Origin: Sulfolobales archaeon | GTDB lineage: Archaea; Thermoproteota; Thermoprotei_A; Sulfolobales; NBVN01 | Length of the DNA stretch: 64,000 nt | Reading direction: 5' to 3' | Assembly (NCBI GenBank): GCA_026419835.1 | Contig: JAOAKQ010000001.1 | Span: forward strand, 62,001 to 126,000 | Part shown: positions 8,304-16,887 of the stretch, in pieces | How the letters are laid out: each line of letters starts with the position of its first letter | Position numbering within the stretch: position 1 is the stretch's first letter | The notes under the pieces: generated by a model | Seen by the model: the letters and a program-made list of their open reading frames with translations, nothing else | What the model was told of the DNA's origin: nothing | Database searches by the model: none | Made by a program: the position numbers and the translations under genes

Positions 8304-8933
8304 CTGAGAGTCACGCTAGTATCTTGGAGTTCTCCAGCTGATGCTGACCCTAGAAGACTCATTGTACTAGCTGTGAAAACTTCTCAAGGAAAGCTTTCAC
8401 ACGATACCTTACCGCATTATCTAAGAGACTACCCGGAGAAAGACGTGCGTGGCTGGATCCTTGAATCCGCAAACTTTCCGTCAGTTCTAGAGCACGTATC
8501 GTTTACATTTCTTATCGAGGGTATTTCTAGAGTTACTTCTCATCAACTAGTCAGGCATAGAATAGCCTCCTATACTCAGGAATCTCAAAGATATTCTGAA
8601 GCTGGGCGCGATTACGTAGTACCGGAGTCCGTTGTAGCGGGGGGGTTTGAAGAGAAGTTCAGAGACCTCGTCGAGAACTCCTTCAAACTCTACGCAGAGA
8701 TGGTTAAAGCGGGTATTCCGATGGAGGACGCTAGGTACATCCTACCTCAAGCTGTTACTACTAGGATACTGATGACTGTAAACCTAAGAGAACTACTACA
8801 CATAGCCTGTCTTAGACTTTCAGAGAAAGCTCAGTGGGAAATTAGAGAACTAGTCAGAGAGATGATTAACGAAGCTTCAAAAATAGTTCCTGAAATCTAC
8901 AACCTACTGACGGCTTTATGTAGTGAGAAGTAA
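8304..8933 (+). CDS. thyX: Flavin-dependent thymidylate synthase
   Basis: ThyX makes dTMP from dUMP using FAD and methylene-folate (or a methanopterin-type C1 donor). The signature RHRX7S is present as R84-H85-R86...S94 (RHRIASYTQES), followed by QRYS. The N-terminal sequence LRVTLVSWSS.. matches the beginning of ThyX proteins but lies upstream of the first GTG (8373). Between the in-frame TAG at 8286 and that GTG there is no ATG, GTG or TTG. The CTG at 8304, sitting where a leaderless start is expected, is therefore the best start and gives 209 residues. RadA follows on the same strand after about 40 bases. Confidence 0.9.
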   Translation: MRVTLVSWSSPADADPRRLIVLAVKTSQGKLSHDTLPHYLRDYPEKDVRGWILESANFPSVLEHVSFTFLIEGISRVTSHQLVRHRIASYTQESQRYSEAGRDYVVPESVVAGGFEEKFRDLVENSFKLYAEMVKAGIPMEDARYILPQAVTTRILMTVNLRELLHIACLRLSEKAQWEIRELVREMINEASKIVPEIYNLLTALCSEK

Positions 8934-8974
8934 GTGTTTAATAGCTTTCTAGCCCTTTTAGTGAGGAGGTTGAT

Positions 8975-9922
8975 ATGAGTAGTAGAAAATCTCTTGAAGA
9001 CCTAGGTCTTTCTCCAACCATTCTCACTAAGCTAAGAGAAGCTGGATACAAGACCTTGGAGTCCCTGGCTGTAGCTAATGTGAGTGAACTAGCGAACATC
9101 ACAGGGATACCTCTACCTACAGCACATAGAATAGTTTCGAAAGCTCGAGAACTTCTCGGCTTAACTCTAAAAACGGCACTAGACTTAAAGAAAGAAAAAG
9201 GTACCCTACCGAAGATAACTACCGGATCTAAGAGACTGGATGGACTTCTCGGAGGGGGAGTTGAAACCGGAACGATCACGGAGTTCTTCGGGGAGTACGG
9301 CACTGGGAAAACACAGCTGTGTCTCCAGCTCTCCGTTAACGTCCAGCTACCTAGAGATCGTGGTGGATTGGAGGCTAGAGCTATATTCATAGACGCTGAA
9401 GGCACGTTTAGATGGGAGAGAATTGAAGCGATGGCTAAGGCCGTCGGCCTGGACCCTGAGAAAGCTATGAGTAACATATACTGGATAAGAGCTATTTCAA
9501 GCGACCACCAGATGGCAGTTGTTGAGGAAGTAATGGACTTAATTCCAAAAGAGAACGTAGGACTCATAGTTGTTGACTCCGTAACCGGTCACTTCAGAGC
9601 CGAGTACCCGGGTAGGGAGAATCTGGCCGTTAGACAGCAGAAACTGAATAGACACCTCCACCAGCTAACGAGAATTGCCGATATATACGAAATAGCGGTA
9701 GTAGTAACAAACCAGGTAATGGCGAGACCGGATGTATTCTACGGAGACCCGACTCAAGCTGTTGGTGGGCACGTTCTAGCTCACGCACCTGGCGTGAGAG
9801 TGCAGTTAAGGAAGTCTAGAGGTAATAGGAGGATTGCTAGGGTAGTTGACGCTCCGCACCTACCCGAGGGAGAAGCCGTTTTCGTGATTACGGAAGAAGG
9901 TATTAAAGACATAGAAGAGTAG
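8975..9922 (+). CDS. radA: DNA repair and recombination protein RadA
   Basis: RadA is the archaeal RecA/Rad51 recombinase that forms filaments on single-stranded DNA. The N-terminal helix-hairpin-helix domain (about residues 8-60) is followed by the ATPase core with Walker A GEYGTGKT at 106-113 and a Walker B strand ending VGLIVVDS. The DNA-binding loop and the C-terminal [17 protein letters not shown] block are intact. The 315-residue length is typical. A strong GAGGAGGT site lies six bases before the ATG, as expected for an internal operon gene. thyX is upstream and a prepilin peptidase gene starts only eight bases downstream. Confidence 0.97.
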   Translation: MSSRKSLEDLGLSPTILTKLREAGYKTLESLAVANVSELANITGIPLPTAHRIVSKARELLGLTLKTALDLKKEKGTLPKITTGSKRLDGLLGGGVETGTITEFFGEYGTGKTQLCLQLSVNVQLPRDRGGLEARAIFIDAEGTFRWERIEAMAKAVGLDPEKAMSNIYWIRAISSDHQMAVVEEVMDLIPKENVGLIVVDSVTGHFRAEYPGRENLAVRQQKLNRHLHQLTRIADIYEIAVVVTNQVMARPDVFYGDPTQAVGGHVLAHAPGVRVQLRKSRGNRRIARVVDAPHLPEGEAVFVITEEGIKDIEE

Positions 9923-9929
9923 AGGCGTA

Positions 9930-10655
9930 TTGCTAAGTGACGTCCTAGAGAACCTGACTGTGCTGGCTATAGCTTCTACGCTCATCTACGCTTCGTATAA
10001 AGACCTAGTGAGTAGAGAAATTCCGGAACTAAGCTGGGCGCCGGCATACCTAATCGTACTTACCAGTCTCGTAGTTAGGTATCTTAGCGGAGTATCTCTA
10101 ATTAGTGCTGCTATAGCATTAACGCCACCACTAATCTATGGTGCGCTCTTCGCTCTAGGAATGATTGGTGGAGCGGATTTTCTAGCGGTACTCTTAGTTT
10201 CTCTAGGACACATAAACGAGCCTCTAGTTCCTCTACTAGTATTCGTAGCATCGTCTATAGCTCCACTACCAATAGTGCTCGTAAACCTAGTCAGGAATTT
10301 AACGATAGACAGGAAGGCCATGGCTAGTGTTACGTGTATTAAGGGTAGTAAGAAGATGTTGTACTTCGTAGGTAGGCTGACTACCGTAGCTAACTTTCTT
10401 AAGATGAAGTTCGCCTTCCTACACACCTACCCAGAAGAGGAGGGATTCGTATGCGTTAACTCGGTAAACGTTAACGTAGATTTCGAAGAGCAGAAGAGAA
10501 GTTTAGAGAATGCTGTATCTAGAGGTTTAATAAAACCGGGAGATCACGTGATCTGCTCACCAGCTCTTCCACACGTAGTGTTCATAGCTGTGTCGTACGC
10601 AGTCGCTCTACTACTAGCACAGTATTTAAGAGATTTCTTCGCATACTTAAGTTAA
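9930..10655 (+). CDS. A24-family prepilin peptidase (archaeal PibD/EppA-like)
   Basis: This integral membrane aspartic peptidase cleaves class III signal peptides of archaeal pilins and archaellins. The first catalytic Asp is D25 in SYKDLVSREIP. The second is D83 in GGAD (80-83), the archaeal variant of the GxGD motif. About six membrane segments are visible, with a soluble insert between roughly residues 125 and 205. The start is TTG at 9930, eight bases behind radA, so translation is probably coupled to it. No pilin gene is near, so its substrates lie elsewhere. The insert is larger than in minimal A24 proteins. Confidence 0.82.
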   Translation: MLSDVLENLTVLAIASTLIYASYKDLVSREIPELSWAPAYLIVLTSLVVRYLSGVSLISAAIALTPPLIYGALFALGMIGGADFLAVLLVSLGHINEPLVPLLVFVASSIAPLPIVLVNLVRNLTIDRKAMASVTCIKGSKKMLYFVGRLTTVANFLKMKFAFLHTYPEEEGFVCVNSVNVNVDFEEQKRSLENAVSRGLIKPGDHVICSPALPHVVFIAVSYAVALLLAQYLRDFFAYLS

Positions 10656-10711
10656 GCATTTTAGTGCGGGTGAGACTCTGCTCACCTATTTAGCTTTACT
10701 TAAATAGACTC

Positions 10712-11209
10712 GTGGGTAGGGTAGTGCGGGTACTGTGGGCTCCCTGGAGGATGAGCTACATAAAGAGATCTTCTGAAGTATCTGAGTGTCTCTTTTGTAA
10801 GGCATACAATTCTGAGGACTTTGAAAAATATCTAGTTCTAGTACGTACGCAGTATAGTCTAGCAATGCTTAACGCATATCCCTACAACACCGCACACGTA
10901 ATGATCGCTCCGAGAAGGCACGTTCCGAAGCTCGAAATGCTTTACGAATACGAGGTCTTGGACCTATTTAACTTAGCTAAGTTAGTTATGAAAGCTATAG
11001 ATGAGGAGTACAGACCGGAGGGCTACAACATAGGGTTGAATATCGGTAGAACGGCTGGTGCCGGTATAGAAGCTCACATACATATACACATAGTTCCTAG
11101 ATGGTCTGGAGATACGAACTTCATGCCCATAATAGCCTCTACGAAGGTAATACCTGAAGACCTAAAGACAACTCTAGCTAGACTGAAGAGCAGGTTGAAC
11201 CTCACGTAG
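10712..11209 (+). CDS. HIT-family nucleotide hydrolase/transferase
   Basis: HIT proteins act on nucleotide phosphoanhydrides such as Ap4A or aminoacyl-adenylates. The histidine triad is seen as HIHIHIVP with H122, H124 and H126; the middle His is the catalytic one. A CLFC pair (C26, C29) near the N-terminus fits the zinc site of the FHIT/Ap4A-phosphorylase-like branch. The 165-residue length is usual. The start is GTG at 10712; the ACTTAAAT and TTTAGCTTTA stretches upstream fit a leaderless transcript. The exact substrate is not deducible. Confidence 0.88.
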   Translation: MGRVVRVLWAPWRMSYIKRSSEVSECLFCKAYNSEDFEKYLVLVRTQYSLAMLNAYPYNTAHVMIAPRRHVPKLEMLYEYEVLDLFNLAKLVMKAIDEEYRPEGYNIGLNIGRTAGAGIEAHIHIHIVPRWSGDTNFMPIIASTKVIPEDLKTTLARLKSRLNLT

Positions 11210-11302
11210 ACATTGTCCGCGCTAGCTCTACTCGCAAATATTCAGCGAAATGCGTAGTGGCTTTGGAGGTGTGGTGCGTTAACGGTTAAGCTATCCGTCT
11301 TC

Positions 11303-11926
11303 GTGCTAAACCCGAAGCTGTTTTTAGAGCTCGCACCACTACTCAGGAGATATAGAGTTGAGTTCAGAGTTCCAATGGAATTAAAAGAACTCTGTTTTAG
11401 CGGCGAGGTGCTAGTTGTAGATACGGAGAGTCTAGACTTCATTAAAAGAAGCGGTGTGTCCGTAGATGCGTGCCGTGAAGTCATCGTCGCTGATAGTGTT
11501 GAAGAAGTGCGCAGCACGGTGTTGAGCAGAGTTTTTAAAGGTCGCGGTCCCATATCTATAGGAATAGACTTAGGGAAGAGGATCGCGTACGCCGTTCTAG
11601 CTGGTGGAGACGTGCTCTCATATGGATACATAGATAGTTTAAAGAGCGTACTAGAGGTAGTTAAAAGATTGGGTGTTACTGAACCTAAGATAGTTCTAGT
11701 GGGTATAGGGGCCGAATACCTTAGAGATGTGCCCAGTGAAATATACGACCTAGTTGAGAGCGAAAAAGTAACCGCAACGTACATTATTGAAGAAGAGAGA
11801 ACTAATGAAGCACTCCTTCCGAAACTAGCTGAAGAAATCGAGAACTTACCTAAAGACTTCAGAGCGGCTATCGCTATAGCTATTAAAGTATACGAGAAGT
11901 ACCTACTATCACGCGAAAGACTTTAA
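11303..11926 (+). CDS. Protein of unknown function with RNase-H-fold-like segment
   Basis: The middle of this 207-residue protein contains ISIGIDLGKRIAYAVL followed by a strand ending GYI, a pattern seen at the start of RNase-H-like (RuvX/ASKHA-type) folds. This is a resemblance, not a family assignment. The start is doubtful. GTG at 11303 is the first canonical codon, but the frame is open from 11258, the product upstream reads LTVKLSVF, and a GGAGGT site lies at 11265-11270, too far from 11303. A non-canonical start or a frame error near 11276 is possible. A CAAATATTC stretch near 11235 could be the promoter. Archaeal codon use supports a real gene. Confidence 0.6.
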   Translation: MLNPKLFLELAPLLRRYRVEFRVPMELKELCFSGEVLVVDTESLDFIKRSGVSVDACREVIVADSVEEVRSTVLSRVFKGRGPISIGIDLGKRIAYAVLAGGDVLSYGYIDSLKSVLEVVKRLGVTEPKIVLVGIGAEYLRDVPSEIYDLVESEKVTATYIIEEERTNEALLPKLAEEIENLPKDFRAAIAIAIKVYEKYLLSRERL

Positions 11927-12076
11927 TAAAGAGCTCGCAAGCTTAGGATATCGATCGAGATACTTTCCAGAGCCGTTCCCTACGATTGCGCGCTTCAAGC
12001 GTAGCTCGCTCGATTTAATTTCATAAACTACTTCACGTAGCTACTTCACAAACGCGTTCACTCTACTTGAGAGCGA

Positions 12077-12147
12077 GCCAGCATGCCAACCCCCGGCATC
12101 GTGAAGAGAGGAATGCCGTTAGCTCTATATGAATGCTAGCTAGTACA
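12077..12147 (+). ncRNA. Candidate small RNA with K-loop hairpin (H/ACA-like)
   Basis: In the gap 11927-12199 a six-base-pair stem, CGGCAT (12094-12099) with ATGCCG (12113-12118), encloses CGT-GA-AGAGAG-GA. That is a three-base bulge followed by tandem GA/GA, the exact layout of an L7Ae-binding kink-loop. An outer stem AGCAT (12080-12084) with ATGCT (12133-12137) leaves internal single strands, and an ACA is at 12145-12147. This resembles an archaeal H/ACA guide RNA, but the distance from the upper stem to ACA is about 26 bases rather than the usual 14-16, so the class is uncertain. Confidence 0.35.
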
Positions 12148-12199
12148 CAACCGCAGTATCTTAGAAGAAGGAAGCATTAAGCAAGTATTTCCGTAGTGA

Positions 12200-13429
12200 C
12201 TACTTGGTAATTACTCTAATATCTTTAGATATCTGATTCACGATCTTCTCTAGAATAGCTCTAGGTATTTCTCCATCTGGTTGCTCAAACACTATCTCTA
12301 CTAGTGCGTAGCCTGAGGGTATTTCCAGGCCTATTCTTTCGTGTCTTACTTCCAGCACATTGCATCTATGCTTGGCTAGTACTTCAAGAACTCTATAGAG
12401 AGAGCCGGGAACGTCCTCTAGAAATAGAGATAGCTTCGCTACGCGGTTCTCAACGCTTAGCCCCTTCAGTATGACTCTGTATATTGTTGTTAAGTCAGCA
12501 TTACCTCCACTTACAACGACTACTACGTTTCTTCCTCTACCAGCGAGATAACCGCTCAGCACAGCCGCTAGTGGTAGAGCTCCAGCACCTTCAGCAACTA
12601 GCTTCGCTCTCTCCATAAGTAAGAACATCGCTCTAGCAATGGAGTCTTCATCAACTAAAACTACGTCATCTACGTACTCACTCATCAATCTATACGTCAG
12701 CTCCCCCACGGACTTCGTTACAACTCCATCGGCTAGACTCGGTGTTACCGGTACCTGCTGAGGTCTTCCATAAGTTCGAGCTTGGTATAGCTTAGGAGCG
12801 TTCTTCGGCTCCACGGCTACGACCTTAACTCCACTACCGAGAATCTTCTTAATGGCTATAGCTATACCCGATATAAGTCCTCCACCGCCGACGGGAACCA
12901 AGACGTAGTCTACGTTCTTCAAATTAGTCGCGATCTCCACTCCGATAGTTCCTTGACCGGCAATTACGTGAGGGTCATCGAATGGGTGAATGAAGATGGC
13001 GTTGGTTTCTCTAGATATTTCAATGGCTTTTTCGTATGATTCATCGTATACGCGGCCGTACAGCACGACCTTCGCTCCGTAGGACCTGGTAGCACTAATT
13101 TTATACGGAGGAGCAGTCTCGGGCATTACTATAGTTGCCGCAATACCTAGCTCGGAGGCTGAGTAGGCGACACCTTGAGCGTGGTTACCTGAAGATGCTG
13201 CAACAACACCGAATTTTCTACAGCTATCTAATTCCGAGTACATCTTGAAGTACGCGCCTCTAACTTTAAAAGCACCGGTTTTCTGAAGATTTTCAAGTTT
13301 TAGGAAGATGTTGTTACCCGACATCTTCGAGAAGAAAGTTGAGTGAATTAGTGGAGTTCTATGAACTACTTCTTCAATAACATCGTTAGCGCGCTTAATC
13401 AGACCCCAGATTCTATCCGCTTCATTCAC
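12200..13429 (-). CDS. ilvA: Threonine ammonia-lyase with C-terminal ACT-like domain
   Basis: This PLP enzyme deaminates L-threonine (or serine) to 2-oxobutyrate, feeding isoleucine synthesis or threonine breakdown. The PLP lysine is K55 in KTGAFKVRGA, the Ser/Asn block is SSGNHAQGVA, and the phosphate-binding loop is GGGGLISG. Residues from about 330 form an ACT-like regulatory domain (VAKLSLFLEDVPGSLYRVLEVLA), so allosteric control is likely. The 409-residue length matches the single-ACT type (TdcB/IlvA-like). The start ATG at 13429 is divergent from the GlcNAc-1-P transferase-like gene. No other branched-chain synthesis gene is nearby. Confidence 0.93.
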   Translation of the reverse strand: MNEADRIWGLIKRANDVIEEVVHRTPLIHSTFFSKMSGNNIFLKLENLQKTGAFKVRGAYFKMYSELDSCRKFGVVAASSGNHAQGVAYSASELGIAATIVMPETAPPYKISATRSYGAKVVLYGRVYDESYEKAIEISRETNAIFIHPFDDPHVIAGQGTIGVEIATNLKNVDYVLVPVGGGGLISGIAIAIKKILGSGVKVVAVEPKNAPKLYQARTYGRPQQVPVTPSLADGVVTKSVGELTYRLMSEYVDDVVLVDEDSIARAMFLLMERAKLVAEGAGALPLAAVLSGYLAGRGRNVVVVVSGGNADLTTIYRVILKGLSVENRVAKLSLFLEDVPGSLYRVLEVLAKHRCNVLEVRHERIGLEIPSGYALVEIVFEQPDGEIPRAILEKIVNQISKDIRVITK

Positions 13430-13491
13430 AACTCTACACCACGTACCATCTAAGCTTATAACTTAATAGATAGCGTAGCACTAGGTAACGA

Positions 13492-14481
13492 ATGCTGGAA
13501 CTAGTGCTACTAGCCGTACTGATAGCGGTAACTAGCTACGTGCTGTCAGAAATAGTCTACAGACTAGAAATGAAGTTCAGTTTTACTACAATTGACATTC
13601 ATAAACCGGATAGAAGGCACGTCGCTCGGTCTGGGGGTATCGCCTTGATGTGCTCATTGGTTACTAGTGTGGTGTACCTAAGCCTTACCAGCAGGTTGAG
13701 CAGCTTGGTAGCGGCTTATATTGCTTCAGCTTTAGTTGCCGGACTCATAGGGCTTATCGACGACCTCACACGCTTAAGCGTTAAACTAAAACTCCTCCTA
13801 TTCTGCCTACCGGCACTACTTCCGGTAACACTCCAACTCTACGACCCCTACCCGTACGTTCCCGGTGCAGGGTACTTACGGCTGACTATGCTATACCCGC
13901 TTGCCGTCATAGCTCTATTCAACGTTATGGCGAATGCATTCAATATGAGTGACACGCACAACGGTATTATTGTGTCGGTATTCCTAATCTTCGCTTTTTT
14001 GCTAATCCTATCTACAAACTTACCCGGCCCGAAGCCTCTCGATGGCTACGACACCCTACTAGCGGTATCTACAGCATCTCTACTAGGCTACCTACCCCTA
14101 AACTTCTACCCAGCAAGAATGCTTAATGGGAACTCCGGTTCCCACTTAATCGGAAGCCTAGTCGCAGCTCTAATAGTTACATCTCGAAGGGAGTTCCTAG
14201 CTATAATGCTTCTAATACCGCAGATTCTCAATGGATACCTAATTCTACTCACTGCCGGACTCAAAAGCAAGGAGCGTATAGAGAGACCTACAAAAATTAC
14301 GGAAGACGGTGTCATACGTCCTAACTGCAGTCCTAGAGCTTCAATAACTTTCGTGAGACTGCTCGTTCTCGAAGAAGGACTTAGGGAACGTGAGCTCATT
14401 AAGGAGTACCTAGTTCTTCAAGTAATTAGTAGTGCCGTATCTCTAGTCCTGTACCAGGCTATGTGTATGATTAGAATCTAG
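13492..14481 (+). CDS. Polyprenyl-phosphate GlcNAc-1-P transferase-like (GT4/AglH-DPAGT1 family)
   Basis: These membrane enzymes start lipid-linked oligosaccharide assembly by moving a sugar-1-phosphate to dolichyl phosphate. About ten membrane segments are seen. D90-D91 in GLIDDL and the N148/N151/D154 block (NAFNMSDTHNG) match the family. At the position of the conserved GD loop, the protein has N214 (LNGNSGS), so one usual Asp is replaced by Asn. Activity on the standard substrate is therefore open. The ATG start at 13492 is about 30 bases behind a CTTAATAGA box. Its end overlaps the mptG-like gene on the opposite strand by 11 bases. Confidence 0.78.
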   Translation: MLELVLLAVLIAVTSYVLSEIVYRLEMKFSFTTIDIHKPDRRHVARSGGIALMCSLVTSVVYLSLTSRLSSLVAAYIASALVAGLIGLIDDLTRLSVKLKLLLFCLPALLPVTLQLYDPYPYVPGAGYLRLTMLYPLAVIALFNVMANAFNMSDTHNGIIVSVFLIFAFLLILSTNLPGPKPLDGYDTLLAVSTASLLGYLPLNFYPARMLNGNSGSHLIGSLVAALIVTSRREFLAIMLLIPQILNGYLILLTAGLKSKERIERPTKITEDGVIRPNCSPRASITFVRLLVLEEGLRERELIKEYLVLQVISSAVSLVLYQAMCMIRI

Positions 14482-15436
14482 TGGTTGAGACTTGAAGCGT
14501 GTACCCTACTTCAGAGACTTTACTAACCCATATGTCGCAGCTAACTCCTACCCTACTTAAACTACTTAGAACGGCTTTACGCGCGATTTCAGCTACCACA
14601 TAGCTATCCGTAAATCCGTAAATCGCCGGTCCCCAGCTACTCTGACCTATTCCTCTTAAGCCACTCTCAGCCATAGCTCTAGCTACTAGGTCTCCGTACG
14701 GACTACTGAAGAACCCTCCCTGTGCTTGCGAGAAGTACCTACCGGCCACTTTCTGCAGAGTTTCAACTCCGCGCGTAAACATATCTATGTTCTCCAGTTT
14801 AACTCCCGTGATCAACTCTACTAGAGCTCTATACAACTCCTTCTGTTCTTCAGCGGGAATCGGGCTGTCCATGTACTTTGCTTCTTCACTCTCCTTTAGA
14901 CCTCTACCCTCCGGTATTGCGAGCACTACGAACCAAGACCTAGGAAATCCCGATAGAACTAGAGGTTTCGGGATTTCATTACTGGCGATCTTAAGTCCAG
15001 AATCTACAACGAGTCCTCCGTATACTAGCGTGTAGTATCCAACGCAGCTATATTTACAGCGGCCGAATCTAACCAGTAACTCCTCTAAATTTAGATCACT
15101 TCTCCTTAGAGCTAGCGCTGAAGCCATTGCCGTAGCTAAGTAAATCCTAGTGAGAGAGCCGAGGCCGACGTGGTGCCTCACGTAACCAGTTAGCTCGAAA
15201 ACGCCACTGGTAAGACCTACACTACCGGTAACTCTAGCAATGGCGTCCCTAGCTTCTTCCGTTGGTGCTCGAATATCTAGCTTTCTATCGTAGCTAGTGG
15301 CTGAGTAGTGTAGCTCGAAGTGAGGTTCCTCTAGAGCTATACCAACGGACCCGTAAGCTACGCCAGCATCTACGTATCTGTAGAAACCTAGGTGAAGCCT
15401 ATACCCAGCTCTTACAGCTATCCTCGAGACACTCAA
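14471..15436 (-). CDS. mptG: Beta-ribofuranosylaminobenzene 5'-phosphate synthase-like (methanopterin biosynthesis)
   Basis: Beta-RFAP synthase joins 4-hydroxybenzoate (or 4-aminobenzoate) with PRPP in tetrahydromethanopterin synthesis. It belongs to the GHMP-kinase fold: the Gly-rich loop is HVGLGSLTR (90-97), where many family members have GLGSGT. The C-terminal RGIGQSSWGPAIYGF block is highly characteristic of the family. The length of 321 residues fits. The start is TTG at 15436, overlapping the MptE-like gene by 38 bases, and a DUF447 gene is upstream; the three form one operon. It implies a methanopterin-type C1 carrier in this organism. Confidence 0.85.
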   Translation of the reverse strand: MSVSRIAVRAGYRLHLGFYRYVDAGVAYGSVGIALEEPHFELHYSATSYDRKLDIRAPTEEARDAIARVTGSVGLTSGVFELTGYVRHHVGLGSLTRIYLATAMASALALRRSDLNLEELLVRFGRCKYSCVGYYTLVYGGLVVDSGLKIASNEIPKPLVLSGFPRSWFVVLAIPEGRGLKESEEAKYMDSPIPAEEQKELYRALVELITGVKLENIDMFTRGVETLQKVAGRYFSQAQGGFFSSPYGDLVARAMAESGLRGIGQSSWGPAIYGFTDSYVVAEIARKAVLSSLSRVGVSCDIWVSKVSEVGYTLQVSTTRF

Positions 15437-16109
15437 CTTCGTACCCAGTATTCTTGAGTAGTGAAAGTAAAAGTCTTGCCCAAGCTAGCTTAGCCATCTT
15501 AACGCTAGCATTAACGCGCACACCAGAAGGCTTCAACCACCTACCGATAGAACTAAAGTCGAAACCCTGTAGATAGACTTTCTTAGCACCATAGTAGTAA
15601 GCTAGAAATACCGCTCTATCTCCATCCGTAAAACCTCCGAGTACTTCAACCCTGGGGGAGCACTTAAATTGCGCCGTTCCTATGAGGAGACCTCCAATTT
15701 CGGGTAGTAGCCTTCTTACGTAATCAACGTTATCTCCGTGAGCGTGAACTACGAATAGCGTATCTCTGAATCTGAGAGATTCCGCAGTAACGCCATCTAA
15801 GTCCGTAGTTACGATATCTGGAACAACCCCTTCCTCTAGGCACTTCTCGAAAGAAGCATCTGCCGCAATTAAAACCTCTCCACCCAGCTTACGGCACCGA
15901 GAATTCGGTGAGTCCCCTACTACCAGTACAGCTCTTCCATCTACGAGCTCAGCAACATATCTTAGAGATTCTATTACCACACTTACTCTAGTAGAGAGCA
16001 GCACATCTAGAACTCGGCACGAGTGGTAGTCATCGTCTCTACTAAACCCTAGGCTAGTTAGTATGATGTCGTACATTATTTCCCAGAATAGAGGGTCTTT
16101 AAAGTTCAA
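15399..16109 (-). CDS. mptE: MptE-like 6-hydroxymethyl-dihydropterin diphosphokinase (DUF115)
   Basis: MptE activates 6-hydroxymethyl-7,8-dihydropterin with ATP on the way to methanopterin or folate. The 236-residue protein shows the DUF115 pattern: VVGDSPNS (63-70), AADAS (82-86), VPDIVTTDLDG (96-106), HAHGDN (122-127) and FTDGDRAVFLA, then the C-terminal YLQGFDFSSIG. It overlaps the downstream mptG-like gene by 38 bases and the upstream DUF447 gene by 11 bases, so the three genes are tightly coupled. The operon context strengthens the functional call. Confidence 0.87.
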   Translation of the reverse strand: MNFKDPLFWEIMYDIILTSLGFSRDDDYHSCRVLDVLLSTRVSVVIESLRYVAELVDGRAVLVVGDSPNSRCRKLGGEVLIAADASFEKCLEEGVVPDIVTTDLDGVTAESLRFRDTLFVVHAHGDNVDYVRRLLPEIGGLLIGTAQFKCSPRVEVLGGFTDGDRAVFLAYYYGAKKVYLQGFDFSSIGRWLKPSGVRVNASVKMAKLAWARLLLSLLKNTGYEVECLEDSCKSWV

Positions 16110-16737
16110 TGCGCATCCCCAACTTCTTCAATTCTTCGTAGATACGCTCAACACACTTAACGAGTTCCTCAGAGCCTAATCTTCTAACTATTGACGCACT
16201 GTACTCTAGGAATTCAAACCACTTAGAAACACTCCCACCGCGAGAAAGACTCGTAAAGCCGTGCGCTCGGATTTTAGTGAAGTAGACTAGAGCTTCAATA
16301 AGCATTGAGTTCGCTCGACTGTATGAAAAGTAGCTACCGCTACCTTCATATACGTCCAGGACTCGCGTAAATACGGATGCCACTCTATTCCTAATTTCAA
16401 TATCTCTAGGCGTGGCTTCGATGTAGAAATCCACGTCGGCATCTAGTAAGTAAATACCGTCAGTCTTTCCACGCTTGAACTTAAGTCTAGGTGAGCCCGT
16501 AACCACATCGCAGAAAATTAGCGAGTTGTGGGTAAGAGCTAGGGAAACGAGAGAACCTCTTCGAATATTTCTGAACGTTCTCGTATCTACGTAGGGGTAG
16601 AGAACTACGTCTTCTCCAACTGTTCTGACACCCATAGCCGCAGCGTGGGGACTTCCATCTTCATTAACTGTGACCGCTATAGCCTCATGATGTCCGTATC
16701 TCAATACCTTCCTAAGAGTTTCAACTACTACACTCAT
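16099..16737 (-). CDS. DUF447-family flavoprotein-like, methanopterin operon
   Basis: Residues 15-60 (HEAIAVTVNEDGSPHAAAMGV) have the start of a flavin-reductase-like split barrel, and the whole 212 residues fit DUF447, whose members are predicted to bind FMN. It is the first gene of a three-gene operon with the MptE-like and MptG-like enzymes, overlapping the former by 11 bases. From this context a reductive or maturation step in methanopterin synthesis, such as dihydromethanopterin reduction, is a reasonable but unproven guess. The start ATG/GTG at 16737 places the conserved block at the usual distance. Confidence 0.78.
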   Translation of the reverse strand: MSVVVETLRKVLRYGHHEAIAVTVNEDGSPHAAAMGVRTVGEDVVLYPYVDTRTFRNIRRGSLVSLALTHNSLIFCDVVTGSPRLKFKRGKTDGIYLLDADVDFYIEATPRDIEIRNRVASVFTRVLDVYEGSGSYFSYSRANSMLIEALVYFTKIRAHGFTSLSRGGSVSKWFEFLEYSASIVRRLGSEELVKCVERIYEELKKLGMRIEL

Positions 16738-16887
16738 AGCTTAACACCGCTATCTACTGCTCAACTAATAACTTAGCTAACGTACGTATCCACTGAAATG
16801 TAAGAGACGCTCTAACCGTACGAAGAAGCGGCTGTCGTACATACCAAATTCAAATACCTATAGGCACAGATAGCAGTGGAATGACGT

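Noticed and set aside
11927-12199. Protein gene in the gap before ilvA
   Set aside because: No frame with coding character; the K-loop hairpin is the only structured signal.
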